From: Rubricoccus marinus
Lineage (GTDB): Bacteria > Bacteroidota > Rhodothermia > Rhodothermales > Rubricoccaceae
Reading direction: 5' to 3'
NCBI RefSeq assembly: GCF_002257665.1
Contig: NZ_MQWB01000001.1
Location: 3,421,119 to 3,485,118, forward strand
Length of the DNA: 64,000 nt
The notes beneath the pieces are model-generated. The model saw only the letters and a program-made list of their open reading frames with translations, searched no databases and was not told where the DNA came from. The stretch's first letter is position 1. Every line of letters begins with the position of its first letter. A program made the position numbers and the translations under genes. This document shows, one piece after another, positions 24,430-33,410 of the stretch.

Positions 24430-24914
24430 TGGACCCGGAACGCGCCAGCCTGCAATCCGAAGACGACTCGACCTTCCACCGCCGTGCCGCCGTTGTGGGC
24501 ACGGCGGCGCGGTGGGGCCTGGCCGTCGTGATCGGGCTGGCGCTGCTGGGCCTCTTCGGCGGCGTGGGGCCGCTCGTCTCCACCGAGGCCTCTGGCGCCA
24601 GAGGCCTCGGCGTCCGGTATGACCGCTTTGCGCGGCTGGACGCGCCGATGCGGCTGCGCGTTACGCTCCCTCGCGGGGACTCCGCCTTCGCAATCGTCGG
24701 CGGTTTCTCGCGCGACCTGAACGCGGAAAGCATCTCGCCTGCGCCAGAGGCCGAGGCCTCCGTCGGGGGCGGCGTGCGGTACGTGTTCGCCTCTGGCGAG
24801 GCGCCGACCCAGGTCGCCCTCGTGCTCCGCCCCGTTCGGTTCGGCGGCGTGGGCGGCGAGATCGTGCTGGACAGCGGGGACCGCGTGGCCGTCCGCACGT
24901 TCGTCTACCCCTGA
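24429..24914 (+). CDS. Single-pass membrane protein coupled to the rhodopsin gene
   Basis: A 161-residue protein with an acidic-to-basic N-terminal cytoplasmic part (residues 1-28), one membrane helix (about 29-50, WGLAVVIGLALLGLFGGVG), and an outer domain of about 105 residues that is mostly beta strand (RYDRFARLDAPMRLRVTLP, GEIVLDSGDRVAVRTFVYP). The GTG start overlaps the rhodopsin TAG (TAGTG), and the DUF421 gene begins one base after its stop. I do not recognise the family. Its position suggests a partner of the rhodopsin or, more likely, of the DUF421 protein, since many bacteria pair DUF421 genes with a small secreted or membrane protein. Confidence 0.75.
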   Translation: MDPERASLQSEDDSTFHRRAAVVGTAARWGLAVVIGLALLGLFGGVGPLVSTEASGARGLGVRYDRFARLDAPMRLRVTLPRGDSAFAIVGGFSRDLNAESISPAPEAEASVGGGVRYVFASGEAPTQVALVLRPVRFGGVGGEIVLDSGDRVAVRTFVYP

Positions 24915-24915
24915 T

Positions 24916-25362
24916 ATGGATGCTGTCCTCCGAGGCGTCGCGGTTTACGCCTTTCTCGTCCTCGTCTTCAGCGCGCTCGGGCGCCGCACGTTGGTGCAGA
25001 CGACCAACTTCGACCTAGTGCTGGTCATCATCATCGGGCAGAGCACGCAGCTCGCGCTGCTGGGCGACGACTACTCGGTCACGAACGCGTTTTTGCTCAT
25101 CGTGACGCTTCTCGGCGCGCACCTCGGGCTGGCGGCGATCAAGTCCCGGCTGCCGCGGGCGCAGCGCTGGCTGGGCGGCGGTCCGCCGCTGATCGTGGTG
25201 GAAAACGGGTACCTCCTGGAAACGCGCGCCGCGAGCGTCGGCGTCGGGCAAGACGACGTTCTCCTGGCCGCGCGCGAGCTCCACGGTCTGGAGCGGATGG
25301 ACCAGGTGGCGTACGCGATCGTGGAGCGCACCGGAGCCATCTCCATCGTCCCCCGCGCCTGA
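24916..25362 (+). CDS. DUF421 (YetF/YcaP family) membrane protein
   Basis: A 148-residue protein with three N-terminal hydrophobic helices (AVYAFLVLVFSALGRRTLVQ, VLVIIIGQSTQLALLGD, FLLIVTLLGAHLGLAAIKS) and a small cytoplasmic domain (PPLIVVENGYLLETRAASVGVGQDDVLLAARELHG, then VAYAIVERTGAISIVPR). This is the standard DUF421/YetF layout, including the alternating-strand domain with E-R-x-G-x-I-S-I-V. The family forms membrane assemblies of unknown function. It is the third gene of the rhodopsin operon and is short compared with the ~230-residue YcaP group. Confidence 0.88.
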   Translation: MDAVLRGVAVYAFLVLVFSALGRRTLVQTTNFDLVLVIIIGQSTQLALLGDDYSVTNAFLLIVTLLGAHLGLAAIKSRLPRAQRWLGGGPPLIVVENGYLLETRAASVGVGQDDVLLAARELHGLERMDQVAYAIVERTGAISIVPRA

Positions 25363-25525
25363 GCCTCGGGATTCGGGTGCGGGCCTCTGGGGCCAGAGGC
25401 GCCCGCTTCGGCCTTGCGCGAGCGCGCCGGGCGGCGCAAGGTTGAGGACTGCGGTACGCGCCAGAGGCCACGGATGTAACTGACCGGCCTGTCGGCGCGT
25501 CCTGCTCACACTCCACCCCGATTCG

Positions 25526-27958
25526 ATGCCGCCGTTCTCTCTCGCGAGCCGCCTCGCCGTTCTCGTCTTGCTCGCGAGTCTTGGCAGCGCCTCTGGCGCC
25601 CAGACGCTTTTGAAGGGCCGCGTGACCGACGCCGAGACGGGCGAGAGCCTGCCCGGCGCGAACGTGGCACTCCTGGACCGGGACGGCGCCGTGATCGGCG
25701 GCGCGGCCACCAACCTCGATGGCGACTTCGCGCTGCGCGTGGACGCGCTGCCGGCGCCTCTGGCGGTGCGGTTTATCGGCTACGAAACGGCGCGGCTTAC
25801 CGTGACCGAGACGCCAGAGGCGCCCCTGGCGGTGGCGCTCGTGCCCTCGGCGGCAACGCTGGGCGCGATCACGGTGACGCCGGGCGAGGACCCTGCGGTG
25901 GCGCTGATGCGGCGCGTGATTGCTAGGACGCGCCAGCAGCGCGAGGCCATCGGGCCGTACGCGGTCACGGCCTACGGCCGCACGACGATCCTGGGCTCGG
26001 ACGGCGACGTCGCGGGCGTCTCCGAGGCGGCCTCGGACGCGTACTGGTCGCCAGAGGCGGGATGGCGCGAGGCCGTCGTCGCGCAACGGGCGACGTCGAA
26101 CCTGGGATCGGGCAGCGTCCCGGCGGTCGCCAGAGGCTTGGTGGACCTCCTCACCTCCGACATCCGCCTCTCGGGCCACCGCCTCATGGGGCCGACGCAC
26201 CGCGACGCGCTCTCGGTGTACCGCTTCACCATCACCGGGAGCACGCAGATCGACGGCCGCCGCGTGACAGAGGTCACGTTGGAGCCTCGGCGGCGCACCG
26301 CCAGCGCGTTTGTAGGCACGCTGCTGATCCTGGAGGCGACCGCCGACGTGCTCGAAGCCGACCTGCGCCCCGGCCCGGCCTTTCTCTTCCCGCCGCCCAT
26401 CCAGGTCTCGGGCGCGCGCTACCGCCAGCAGTACGTCCCCGTCGCCGCGGACTCCTCGCTGTGGCTCCCGGCCGACCTCCGCTCCGAGATCGGCATCGGC
26501 TTCGCGCTGGACCTCCTCGTCTCCGCCGACCCGATCACGATCCAGAGTGCGGTCCAGCTTTCCGGCTACCGCCTCGGCGTTGCCGCGCCGGACTCGCTTC
26601 TCGCCGGGCCTCTGGCGCAGCGCGCTCCCCAAGCAGACAGCACGCGCCTGGCGCAAGAGGCCGCGCCGCTGACGGACGCCGAGGCCGAGGCCTACGCCGC
26701 GGGCGACAGCCTGGGCTCCATCAACGAGGCGTGGGACTTCAAGGGGCCTCTGGCGGGGCTCCTGCGCCGCTCCATCCGCGAGGGCGAGCAGGCGGCGGCG
26801 GACTCGGCGCGCGCGCCCTTTTCGTTCTCGTTCGCGCCCGTTGTCGGCGCGAATCCGGGCGAGGGCTTCCGCGGCGGGCTCCGCCTGGGACTCCGCGCCG
26901 GGCCGCTCGCGGTCGCGCCAGAGGCGACCTACCGCACCGCCGATGGCGGGATCAACCTCGGCGCCGACGCGCGGCTGCGCCTCTGGCGAGGCGAGGACGT
27001 GAGGATTGGGCTCCTCGCGGACGCCTCCAAGGGCGTCGCGAGGCGGGCGTCGCCGCTCACGCCCGAGATCTACGCCGGCGTCAACGGCCGCGGCGGGTAT
27101 TACGACCGCCAGAGGCTCGCCGTCGGGCTCGGCGCTTCGCACGGCGATCTCGGGACGGTGCGGACCGGCAACTTTATTCAGGTCACGGCCTCTGGCGAGG
27201 CGCGCGTGCGGTTCGTCGCCGAGAGCGCGCAGACGTTCAACCCCGGCTCCGCCGATGACGGCCCGCTGGATAGCGACCTACTCGGTCTGGGCCTGGACTT
27301 CCAGCGGCTCACCACGCGCTCGGTCCAGATGCAGGCGGGCGTCGGCACGCTGGAGGCGCCGTTGGGGCTGCTGCCGCGCCAGGCGATCCAGGTCAGCGCC
27401 GAGGCGGGCGAGTGGGTGCTCAACGGCACCTTCTGGACCGCCGAAGCCGCGCTCGACACCCGCTTCGCGACGTTCGCGCGACGCCGCGCCCTCGCGCCCG
27501 CGCTCGACGTGCGCCTCGCCGCCGGAGCCTCTGGCGGGAGCGTGCCGCTTACGCGCCTGCTCTCCGTGGACGGCGTGCTGGGCGAGGACGCCATCGCGTT
27601 CAGCCGCTTCGGCGTGCTCCGCACGCGGACCGGCGTGCCGTACGAAGGCGACCGCTACGCCGCTGCGTTCTGGGAGCACTCGTTCCGCTCCATCCCGTTC
27701 GAGATCCTCGGGCTCGGCGGTCTCGCAAAGCGCGGCTACAGCGTGATCCTCCACGGCGCCCACGCGCGCACGTGGCTGGACGCCGAGCGCGAGGCCGATC
27801 TCGGCGCGTTCGGCTATGCCCTCTCCCCCTCCGATGGCTGGCACCACGAGGTCGGCGTCTCGGTCAGCGGCATCCTCGGCCTCTTGCGCGTGGACCTCAC
27901 CCAACGGCTGGACGCGCCGGATACGGTGGTGGGCTTTGGCCTCGCGCGGCTGTTCTAG
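25526..27958 (+). CDS. DUF5686 / carboxypeptidase-regulatory-like outer-membrane protein
   Basis: An 810-residue protein. It starts with a signal peptide, then a CarboxypepD-regulatory-like beta-sandwich at about residues 31-110 (LLKGRVTDAETGESLPGANVALLDRDG and VRFIGYETARL), which is common at the N terminus of Bacteroidota outer-membrane proteins. The long remainder matches DUF5686 in layout: a periplasmic plug-like part (RVIARTRQQREAIGPYAVTAYGRTT) and a C-terminal barrel with many strands ending in GFGLARLF. Such proteins are thought to be TonB-independent barrels, with unknown cargo. The iterated motif occurs more than ten times in this gene, in several frames. Confidence 0.82.
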   Translation: MPPFSLASRLAVLVLLASLGSASGAQTLLKGRVTDAETGESLPGANVALLDRDGAVIGGAATNLDGDFALRVDALPAPLAVRFIGYETARLTVTETPEAPLAVALVPSAATLGAITVTPGEDPAVALMRRVIARTRQQREAIGPYAVTAYGRTTILGSDGDVAGVSEAASDAYWSPEAGWREAVVAQRATSNLGSGSVPAVARGLVDLLTSDIRLSGHRLMGPTHRDALSVYRFTITGSTQIDGRRVTEVTLEPRRRTASAFVGTLLILEATADVLEADLRPGPAFLFPPPIQVSGARYRQQYVPVAADSSLWLPADLRSEIGIGFALDLLVSADPITIQSAVQLSGYRLGVAAPDSLLAGPLAQRAPQADSTRLAQEAAPLTDAEAEAYAAGDSLGSINEAWDFKGPLAGLLRRSIREGEQAAADSARAPFSFSFAPVVGANPGEGFRGGLRLGLRAGPLAVAPEATYRTADGGINLGADARLRLWRGEDVRIGLLADASKGVARRASPLTPEIYAGVNGRGGYYDRQRLAVGLGASHGDLGTVRTGNFIQVTASGEARVRFVAESAQTFNPGSADDGPLDSDLLGLGLDFQRLTTRSVQMQAGVGTLEAPLGLLPRQAIQVSAEAGEWVLNGTFWTAEAALDTRFATFARRRALAPALDVRLAAGASGGSVPLTRLLSVDGVLGEDAIAFSRFGVLRTRTGVPYEGDRYAAAFWEHSFRSIPFEILGLGGLAKRGYSVILHGAHARTWLDAEREADLGAFGYALSPSDGWHHEVGVSVSGILGLLRVDLTQRLDAPDTVVGFGLARLF

Positions 27959-27988
27959 ACGCGAGGCCTCTGGCGCCCAAAGCCGCGC

Positions 27989-28004
27989 CCTCTGGCGCCA
28001 GAGG
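27989..28004. repeat. Iterated-motif palindrome CCTCTGGCGCCAGAGG
   Basis: Sixteen-base perfect palindrome in the 46-base gap between the convergent DUF5686 and peroxiredoxin genes, ending directly before the reverse-strand TAG of the peroxiredoxin. Its position fits a shared 3' hairpin. Confidence 0.88.
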
Positions 28005-28661
28005 CTAGACCGTCGCGAGCGCGTCCAGGATCTGGCGGACGGACGCGCGCTGCGTGTAGTCCGCCTCCACGAAGGCCGCTCGGATCACGCCCGAGGCATC
28101 GATCACGTAGGTCGCCGGCACGGGGAGCTCCCAGAGATCGGTCCCGTTGTACGGCTCCAGATCGATGCCGACGGCCCGGTAGCGCTCGCGCGTGGCGGCA
28201 TCCACCTGGAACGTGAGGCCGTACGCATCCGAGACCGCGCCGCCGGCGTCGCTGAGGACGGGGAACGCCAGCTCGTTCTTCTGCTGCATGGCGATGGACG
28301 AGTCCGGCGCCTGCGGCGAGATCGCGGCAAGCGTGGCGCCGGCGGCCTCGATCTCCGCGAGGCTCTCCTGGTAGTCGCGGAGCTGCGTGTTGCAGTAGGG
28401 GCACCACGCCCCGCGGTAGAACGTGAGCACGACGGGGCCTCTGGCGAGGAGGTCCGAGAGCTGCGTCGTGCTCCCGTCCACGCCCGGCAGCGCGAAATCG
28501 GGCGCCCGGTCCCCCACGTTGAGCGCGGTGTTGGCCGCCATCTCGGCCGTGACCGCAACGGTGTCCGCCTGCGCCACGTCGGCCGTCTCTGGCGCGGGCG
28601 CGTCGGGCTCGGTGCAGGCCGCTAGTGGCAGCAAAAGGGCGGGAACGAGGAGGCGAAGCAT
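28005..28661 (-). CDS. Peroxiredoxin-like lipoprotein (AhpC/TSA family)
   Basis: A 218-residue protein with a lipoprotein signal (MLRLLVPALLLPLAAC, Cys16) and a thioredoxin-fold AhpC/TSA domain beginning about residue 50 (VGDRAPDFALPGVDG). The active site YRGAWC87PYC90 has a CxxC where AhpC-type enzymes have one peroxidatic Cys, as in the Prx-like subgroup of Bacteroidota. Likely membrane-anchored in the periplasm, where it would reduce peroxides or disulfides. The ATG at 28659-28661 starts the lipobox signal; an earlier ATG at 28685 would put eight residues before it. Confidence 0.88.
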   Translation of the reverse strand: MLRLLVPALLLPLAACTEPDAPAPETADVAQADTVAVTAEMAANTALNVGDRAPDFALPGVDGSTTQLSDLLARGPVVLTFYRGAWCPYCNTQLRDYQESLAEIEAAGATLAAISPQAPDSSIAMQQKNELAFPVLSDAGGAVSDAYGLTFQVDAATRERYRAVGIDLEPYNGTDLWELPVPATYVIDASGVIRAAFVEADYTQRASVRQILDALATV

Positions 28662-28734
28662 CGGGATCGGGGCGGTGGAGCGCATCAGACGACCGGGCGG
28701 CGGGAATGATCGCGCGCCCCTGGCGCCAGAGGCC

Positions 28735-30246
28735 TCAGCACTCCGGCACGCGGACGGAAACGTTCGCCGCGAGGCCGCCCTGCGAGGTCTCTTTGTACTT
28801 GTCGCTCATGTCCTCCGCCGTCTGGCGCAGCGTGACGATCACCTCGTCGAGCGAGACGAGCGCGCCAGAGGCGTCGCCCGCGAGGGCCAGCTCGGCGGCG
28901 TTGATGGCTTTGACGGCACCCATCGTGTTGCGCTCGATGCACGGCACCTGGACGAGCCCGCCGATGGGGTCGCAGGTCATCCCGAGGTGGTGCTCCATCG
29001 CGATCTCGGCCGCCATCAGGCTTTGCTCCACGGTCCCGCCCTGCGCCTCGCAGAGCGCCGCGGCGGCCATCGCGCTGCTCACGCCCACCTCGGCCTGACA
29101 GCCGCCCATCGCGGCCGAGATCGTCGCGCCCTTTTTAAAGAACGTCCCCACCTCCCCCGCGACGAGCAGGAAGTCCGCGATCTCGGCCTCGCCGACCTCC
29201 TCACCGGAAAAGCAGACGTGGTAGAGCAAGACGGCCGGGATCACGCCCGCGGCGCCGTTTGTCGGCGCCGTGACCACGCGGCCGAGGTTCGCGTTCTCCT
29301 CGTTGACCGCCAGGGCGAAGGCGCTGACCCATTTGAGCACCTCGGGGAAGCGCCACGTCCGCTCGCGGATGGTGCGCAGGAAGGCGTCGCTGTCGGGCGC
29401 GATCGCCGGGCGCGGGTCGGCCTCTGGCGTGGCGAACGGCGCCTCACCCGTTCCCATCGCGCTCGCGCCGTCACCCGCCGCGGCAGAGGCGCCGGCCTCC
29501 GAGGCGTAGAGCAGGCGGCGCGTGAGTGCGGCGGCGCGGCGCGTGACGCCGAGCCCACCGGGCAGCGTGCCGTCGGTGTGGCAGCCGCGGTAGACGCCCT
29601 CGCGCATCACGTCCCAGATCGCCATCAGCCTCTGGCGGACGGCGCGGTTCCGGTTCCACGCGCGCTCGTTCGCGCGCACCATGTCGGCGATGCGGAGCCC
29701 GTCGCGGCGGCAGTGCGCCAGGAGTTCGGCGGGCACCTGCGCCGGGTACGGGAGCCGGACCGGCGGGCCGCTGGCGCCCGAGGTCTCCCCCTCGCCCAGC
29801 ACGAAGCCGCCGCCGATGGAGAAGTACGTGGACGCGTGCTCCTCCCCGCCCGCGAGCGCGACGCAGCGCATCGCGTTGGCGTGCCCCGGCAGGCGCTCGG
29901 ACGGGTGGAAGACGATGTCCGTCGCCGGATCGAACGGGATCGGCCCGCCCGCCAGAGGCAGCGTTTTGGACAGCGCGAGGTCGGCGACGAGGCCGGGGAT
30001 GGCGTCGACGGGGATCGTGACCGGGTCGTAGCCGAGCAGCGCGAGGCACACGGCTTGGTCCGTGCAGTGGCCGCGGCCGGTCAGCGCGAGCGAACCGTAG
30101 AGGTGCACCCGCACGGCCTCTGGCGCGATCCCCGCCGCGTCCAGCTCGCCCAGCCAGCGCTGCACGGCGCGCCACGGCCCCAGCGTGTGCGAGCTGGACG
30201 GCCCGACGCCGATTTTGAGCATGTCGAAAACGCTGAGGGCTTCCAC
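28735..30246 (-). CDS. sdaA: L-serine ammonia-lyase (iron-sulfur serine deaminase)
   Basis: Cytoplasmic enzyme converting L-serine to pyruvate and ammonia with a [4Fe-4S] cluster. The N-terminal beta domain starts [23 protein letters not shown], the SSSH motif of this family. The alpha domain has the three cluster cysteines in [16 protein letters not shown] and VQVPCIERN. At 503 residues it is about 50 longer than typical. The excess is an Ala/Gly/Pro-rich linker near residues 270-310 ([17 protein letters not shown]) carrying iterated-motif DNA. I chose the GTG at 30244-30246 because the family begins about seven residues before VFDML; an ATG at 30221-30223 would cut into the domain. Confidence 0.93.
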   Translation of the reverse strand: MEALSVFDMLKIGVGPSSSHTLGPWRAVQRWLGELDAAGIAPEAVRVHLYGSLALTGRGHCTDQAVCLALLGYDPVTIPVDAIPGLVADLALSKTLPLAGGPIPFDPATDIVFHPSERLPGHANAMRCVALAGGEEHASTYFSIGGGFVLGEGETSGASGPPVRLPYPAQVPAELLAHCRRDGLRIADMVRANERAWNRNRAVRQRLMAIWDVMREGVYRGCHTDGTLPGGLGVTRRAAALTRRLLYASEAGASAAAGDGASAMGTGEAPFATPEADPRPAIAPDSDAFLRTIRERTWRFPEVLKWVSAFALAVNEENANLGRVVTAPTNGAAGVIPAVLLYHVCFSGEEVGEAEIADFLLVAGEVGTFFKKGATISAAMGGCQAEVGVSSAMAAAALCEAQGGTVEQSLMAAEIAMEHHLGMTCDPIGGLVQVPCIERNTMGAVKAINAAELALAGDASGALVSLDEVIVTLRQTAEDMSDKYKETSQGGLAANVSVRVPEC

Positions 30247-30362
30247 GGAGTACGCGCGAGAGGAATCGCGCAAGGTCGCGCCAGAGGCGCGCTCGGGTGT
30301 CGTTTTGTGAGCCTCTGGCGCTAGGTTGCCGCCCTGCCAAGCTCTGAGCCGCCAGAGGCCCC

Positions 30363-30854
30363 ATGCTTCCTGATTCGCGCGAGACGCCGGACCTCGCCTC
30401 GCGCCGCTCGCGCGACCGACCGCCCCGCCGCCCCCCGATGGGCATGGCGCTCCCGGTGCCCCCCCAGACCGTTCCCCCCGTGGCCGAAACCCTCCGCTCC
30501 TTTCTCGACCGCTACGCCGACGCGTACGCCGCCCTCGACGCCGAGACGCTCGCCACGATGTACACCATGCCGTGCTTCTTCGTAGGCAGCGGTCAAACGG
30601 CGTCCTTCGATACGCCGCAAGCACTCCTGCGCCACCTCGGTTTCGTGGCCGAGATGCGCCGCGAGCAAAGCATCGGCTCCGCCGTGCCCACGCGCGTGCA
30701 AACCCTCGCCGATGGCGGCGCGCAAACGGCGGTCCTCGTCCACTGGATCATCGAGCGCGCGGAGCAGACGCCGCTGCGCTTCCGGAGCCTGTACCACCTG
30801 GTCCAGAACGACGGCCGCTGGCACATCGCCGTTTCGGCCTCGCTGGACGAGTAG
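30363..30854 (+). CDS. SnoaL/NTF2-like small protein
   Basis: A 163-residue protein whose C-terminal ~115 residues look like a cone-shaped NTF2/SnoaL domain: VAETLRSFLDRYADAYAALDAETLATMYTMPC starts the typical first helices and a beta sheet ends with LYHLVQNDGRWHIAVSAS. No catalytic His/Asp pair can be assigned. The first ~40 residues (Arg/Pro-rich) may not be translated; an ATG at 30438 would start closer to the domain. It is followed by ridA after 70 bases with an iterated palindrome between (30867-30884). Confidence 0.68.
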   Translation: MLPDSRETPDLASRRSRDRPPRRPPMGMALPVPPQTVPPVAETLRSFLDRYADAYAALDAETLATMYTMPCFFVGSGQTASFDTPQALLRHLGFVAEMRREQSIGSAVPTRVQTLADGGAQTAVLVHWIIERAEQTPLRFRSLYHLVQNDGRWHIAVSASLDE

Positions 30855-30866
30855 CCCACGCTGGTT

Positions 30867-30884
30867 GCCTCTGGCGCCAGAGGC
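30867..30884. repeat. Perfect palindrome GCCTCTGGCGCCAGAGGC
   Basis: Full 18-base palindrome of the iterated motif, located 13 bases after the stop codon of the SnoaL-like gene and 40 bases before ridA. Confidence 0.92.
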
Positions 30885-30924
30885 CATCCCGCATTCCTCC
30901 CTATCCCGTATCTCCCATCCCTCC

Positions 30925-31308
30925 ATGCAGATCCTCTCCGCCTCTGGCGCTCCCGCCGCCGTCGGTCCGTACAGCCACGCCGTCCGCGCGAACGGGCTCC
31001 TGTTCTGCTCCGGGCAGGTCGCGCTGGACCCCGAGAAGGGCGTCCTCGTGGGCGAGGACGTGGCGACGCAGACGCATCAGGTGTTTGCCAACATCCGCGC
31101 CGTGCTGGGCGAGGCGGGCCTCACGCTCTCCGACGTGGCCAAAACGACGGTCTACCTCCAGACCATGGACGACTTCGGCACGATGAACGGCATCTACGCC
31201 GAGCACTTCGGCGACCACAAGCCGGCGCGCTCGACGGTCGCCGTGGCGGGCCTGCCGGTCGGCGCGCTCGTGGAGATCGAGGTGCTGGCGGTGCTGAAAG
31301 AGGGATAA
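30925..31308 (+). CDS. ridA: RidA, enamine/imine deaminase
   Basis: A 127-residue YjgF/YER057c/UK114 protein that hydrolyses reactive 2-aminoacrylate and similar enamines formed by serine and threonine dehydratases. PAAVGPYSHAVRANGLLFCSGQV opens the domain, and the substrate-binding Arg lies in KPARSTVAVAGLPVGALVEIE near residues 103-123, the family signature. A serine deaminase gene, a producer of 2-aminoacrylate, lies just upstream on the other strand, which supports the role. The ATG at 30925 begins exactly at the domain. Confidence 0.95.
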   Translation: MQILSASGAPAAVGPYSHAVRANGLLFCSGQVALDPEKGVLVGEDVATQTHQVFANIRAVLGEAGLTLSDVAKTTVYLQTMDDFGTMNGIYAEHFGDHKPARSTVAVAGLPVGALVEIEVLAVLKEG

Positions 31309-31338
31309 GGGCTGGAGGCGGGAGAGGGATGCGGGCCT

Positions 31339-32259
31339 CTACTCCTCCCCTCCCCACCACTCCAGCGTGCCTTCATAAACGAACTCGGCCGGGCCGCTTA
31401 GCGTGAGGCCACGCACCTCGCCGTCAACGACCTGAAAGCCGACGCCGAGCGTGCCGCCGGGCATCTCCACCGCGATGCTGTCCGCGTCCACGCCGCCCGC
31501 GAGCCGCGCGACAAGAGCCGCCGCCATCGCGCCGGTTCCGCACGCCAGCGTCTCGGCCTCGACGCCTTTCTCGAACGTGCGGACGCGGATCCGCTCGCCT
31601 CTGGCGCCAGAGGCCGCCGCGCGCTGCACGAAGTTGACGTTGGTGCCGGCCGGGGCGAAGGCGGGGTCGTGGCGCAGCCGCTCGCCCTCGGTTGCGACCG
31701 GCGCAGCGTCCACGTCCTCCACGAACACGACGGCGTGCTCGGTCCCGGTCCAGATCTGGTGCACGTCTCCGAGGTCGCTCGTGGCGCCAGAGGCTCCGAA
31801 ACCTCGCGGCGACGGCACGTCGAGCATGACGCTTGCGGGGGCGTCCGCCTCTGGCGTGACGCGTGCGGTGTAGCGGCCTCCGTCGGTCATGAACGCGAGG
31901 CGCGTGCCCTCTGGCGTATCGCGGCCGAGCCCGGCGCGCGCGGCGAACCGCGCGAGGCAGCGCGCGCCGTTGCCGCACATCGTGGCGAGGGAGCCGTCGG
32001 CGTTGCGGTAGCGCATGCGGAAGTCGGTCCCGCCAGAGGCATCCCCTTCTGCGGCGCCGTCGCCAGAGGCGGCCTCTGGCGGATCGAGCGCGAGCAGCCC
32101 GTCGGCGCCGACGCCGGTCCAGCGGGGGCAGACGCGCCGCGCGAGGGCTTCGAGTTCGGCCTCGGAAAAGCGCAGGAAGCGGTTGTCGAGGACCACGAAG
32201 TCGTTGCCCGCCCCGTTCATTTTGGTGAACGGGACGATTAGGGGCTGTCGCTGGATCAT
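31339..32259 (-). CDS. dapF: Diaminopimelate epimerase DapF
   Basis: Cytoplasmic cofactor-independent epimerase turning L,L-diaminopimelate into the meso form used by MurE and for lysine. The 306-residue protein starts with VPFTKMNGAGNDFVVLDN. Catalytic cysteines are Cys95 in MCGNGARC and Cys240 in ETLACGTGAMAA. Between strand regions, near residues 60-78, there is an acidic insert PPEAASGDGAAEGDASGG made by iterated-motif DNA. A full palindrome of the motif also lies in frame at 31597-31614. The ATG at 32257-32259 is the first that gives a normal N terminus; the frame extends far upstream without homology. Confidence 0.95.
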   Translation of the reverse strand: MIQRQPLIVPFTKMNGAGNDFVVLDNRFLRFSEAELEALARRVCPRWTGVGADGLLALDPPEAASGDGAAEGDASGGTDFRMRYRNADGSLATMCGNGARCLARFAARAGLGRDTPEGTRLAFMTDGGRYTARVTPEADAPASVMLDVPSPRGFGASGATSDLGDVHQIWTGTEHAVVFVEDVDAAPVATEGERLRHDPAFAPAGTNVNFVQRAAASGARGERIRVRTFEKGVEAETLACGTGAMAAALVARLAGGVDADSIAVEMPGGTLGVGFQVVDGEVRGLTLSGPAEFVYEGTLEWWGGEE

Positions 32260-32416
32260 GGCGGCGGGGTGCGAGAGAGAAAGGTGCCGCGCGAAGCCTC
32301 TGGCGTCAAACGAACCCTCTGCGCTGTCGCGGTAGGCCTGCCCACTGCGGGCCGTGCGGCCTCTGGCGCGAGGGCAAGCGCCGCGCGGGTACTTTGAGGC
32401 CTCTTCTCCTGCTGCC

Positions 32417-33310
32417 ATGACCTCACCTCTCTCGCTGGGCTTTGTCGGCTCCCCGGGGCGCGTTGTCCCGCCAGAGGCCGCGCTCGTGGGCGTCGTCGGC
32501 GAGACGACGGCGCAGACGGCGGACTGGGCGCGGGAGGCGGGCGCGCAGCCGTTCGCGAACGCGGCGGACCTGGCGGGCTCGTGCGACGTGGTCGCGGTCG
32601 CGAGCGACCCGGCGCAGCGGGCGGCAGACGCGCGCGCGGCGCTCGGGCAAGGCGCGCACGTGTTCGCGGCGTGGCCGCCAGCGGCGTCGGTCGAGGAGGC
32701 CGAGGGGCTCGCCGCTCGCGCCGAAGAGGCCGGCGCGGAAGTGGCCGTGGAGCGCCCGCTGCCTCTGGCGGCCGTCGTGGCCGCGAGGCCGGAGGGCTGG
32801 GCCGCGCGCCTCGTCGCGCTCGACCTCGCAGGCGCCGACCCGACCGAGGGCTTGGACCTCCCGTGGCCGCGCCGCCTGGCGGGCGCGCTCGACGCCGTGA
32901 TGGCGCTCGTCCGCTCCGGTGCCATCGCGCACTTGGACGTGCAGGCCGACCGCGAGGACGCCCGCGTCCGCTCGTTTCTCGCCAGCCTGCGCTTCAAAAC
33001 CGGCGCCTACGCCCATATCGGCATCCGCGACGAGGCCGAAGGCTGGCCACAATCCGTGCGCCTGGCGGCCTCTGGCGGCGGCGTGCGCCTAAGCGCGCGC
33101 TCGCTGCGCGGCCCGATCTGCATCGAAGGCGCCGCGTCGGTCCCCGAGCCCGACGCCACCGGGCTGGCCGCGTTTGTGGCCTCGCTCGCCCACGGGCACG
33201 TGCCCGCCAGCGGCCCCGGCGCGCTCGCGCTCTCGGACGCCGTCGCGCTGATGCGGCTCGCCGAGCGCGTGCAAGCAGCCATGCGCGGGCCGAGCCTGGG
33301 CCGCGGCTAG
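32417..33310 (+). CDS. Degenerate Gfo/Idh/MocA-type oxidoreductase-like protein
   Basis: A 297-residue cytoplasmic protein. The first half follows the layout of a Gfo/Idh/MocA NAD-binding domain: a short strand FVGSP, then LVGVVGETTAQTADWAREAGAQPFANAADLAGSCDVVAVASDP, and a modified EKP-like position VAVERPL. The usual GxGxxG loop is missing, so cofactor binding is doubtful. The second half is mostly helical with a possible dimer interface (RRLAGALDAVMALVRSGAIAHLDVQADR). It may be a non-catalytic relative. It stands between dapF (divergent) and cca (same strand, 100 bases on). Confidence 0.6.
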   Translation: MTSPLSLGFVGSPGRVVPPEAALVGVVGETTAQTADWAREAGAQPFANAADLAGSCDVVAVASDPAQRAADARAALGQGAHVFAAWPPAASVEEAEGLAARAEEAGAEVAVERPLPLAAVVAARPEGWAARLVALDLAGADPTEGLDLPWPRRLAGALDAVMALVRSGAIAHLDVQADREDARVRSFLASLRFKTGAYAHIGIRDEAEGWPQSVRLAASGGGVRLSARSLRGPICIEGAASVPEPDATGLAAFVASLAHGHVPASGPGALALSDAVALMRLAERVQAAMRGPSLGRG

Positions 33311-33327
33311 CCTCTGGCGCCAGAGGC
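33310..33327. repeat. Perfect palindrome GCCTCTGGCGCCAGAGGC after a stop codon
   Basis: The first base is the last base of the TAG stop codon of the preceding plus-strand gene, so the hairpin begins at the end of the coding sequence. Confidence 0.92.
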
Positions 33328-33410
33328 CGCCGGCGCCTGCGCCTCTGAACCCGCCAGAGGCTCCGCATGAACCTCGCAGCCGGCCCGCCGCTGGCGCCGC
33401 ATCTTGCGGG

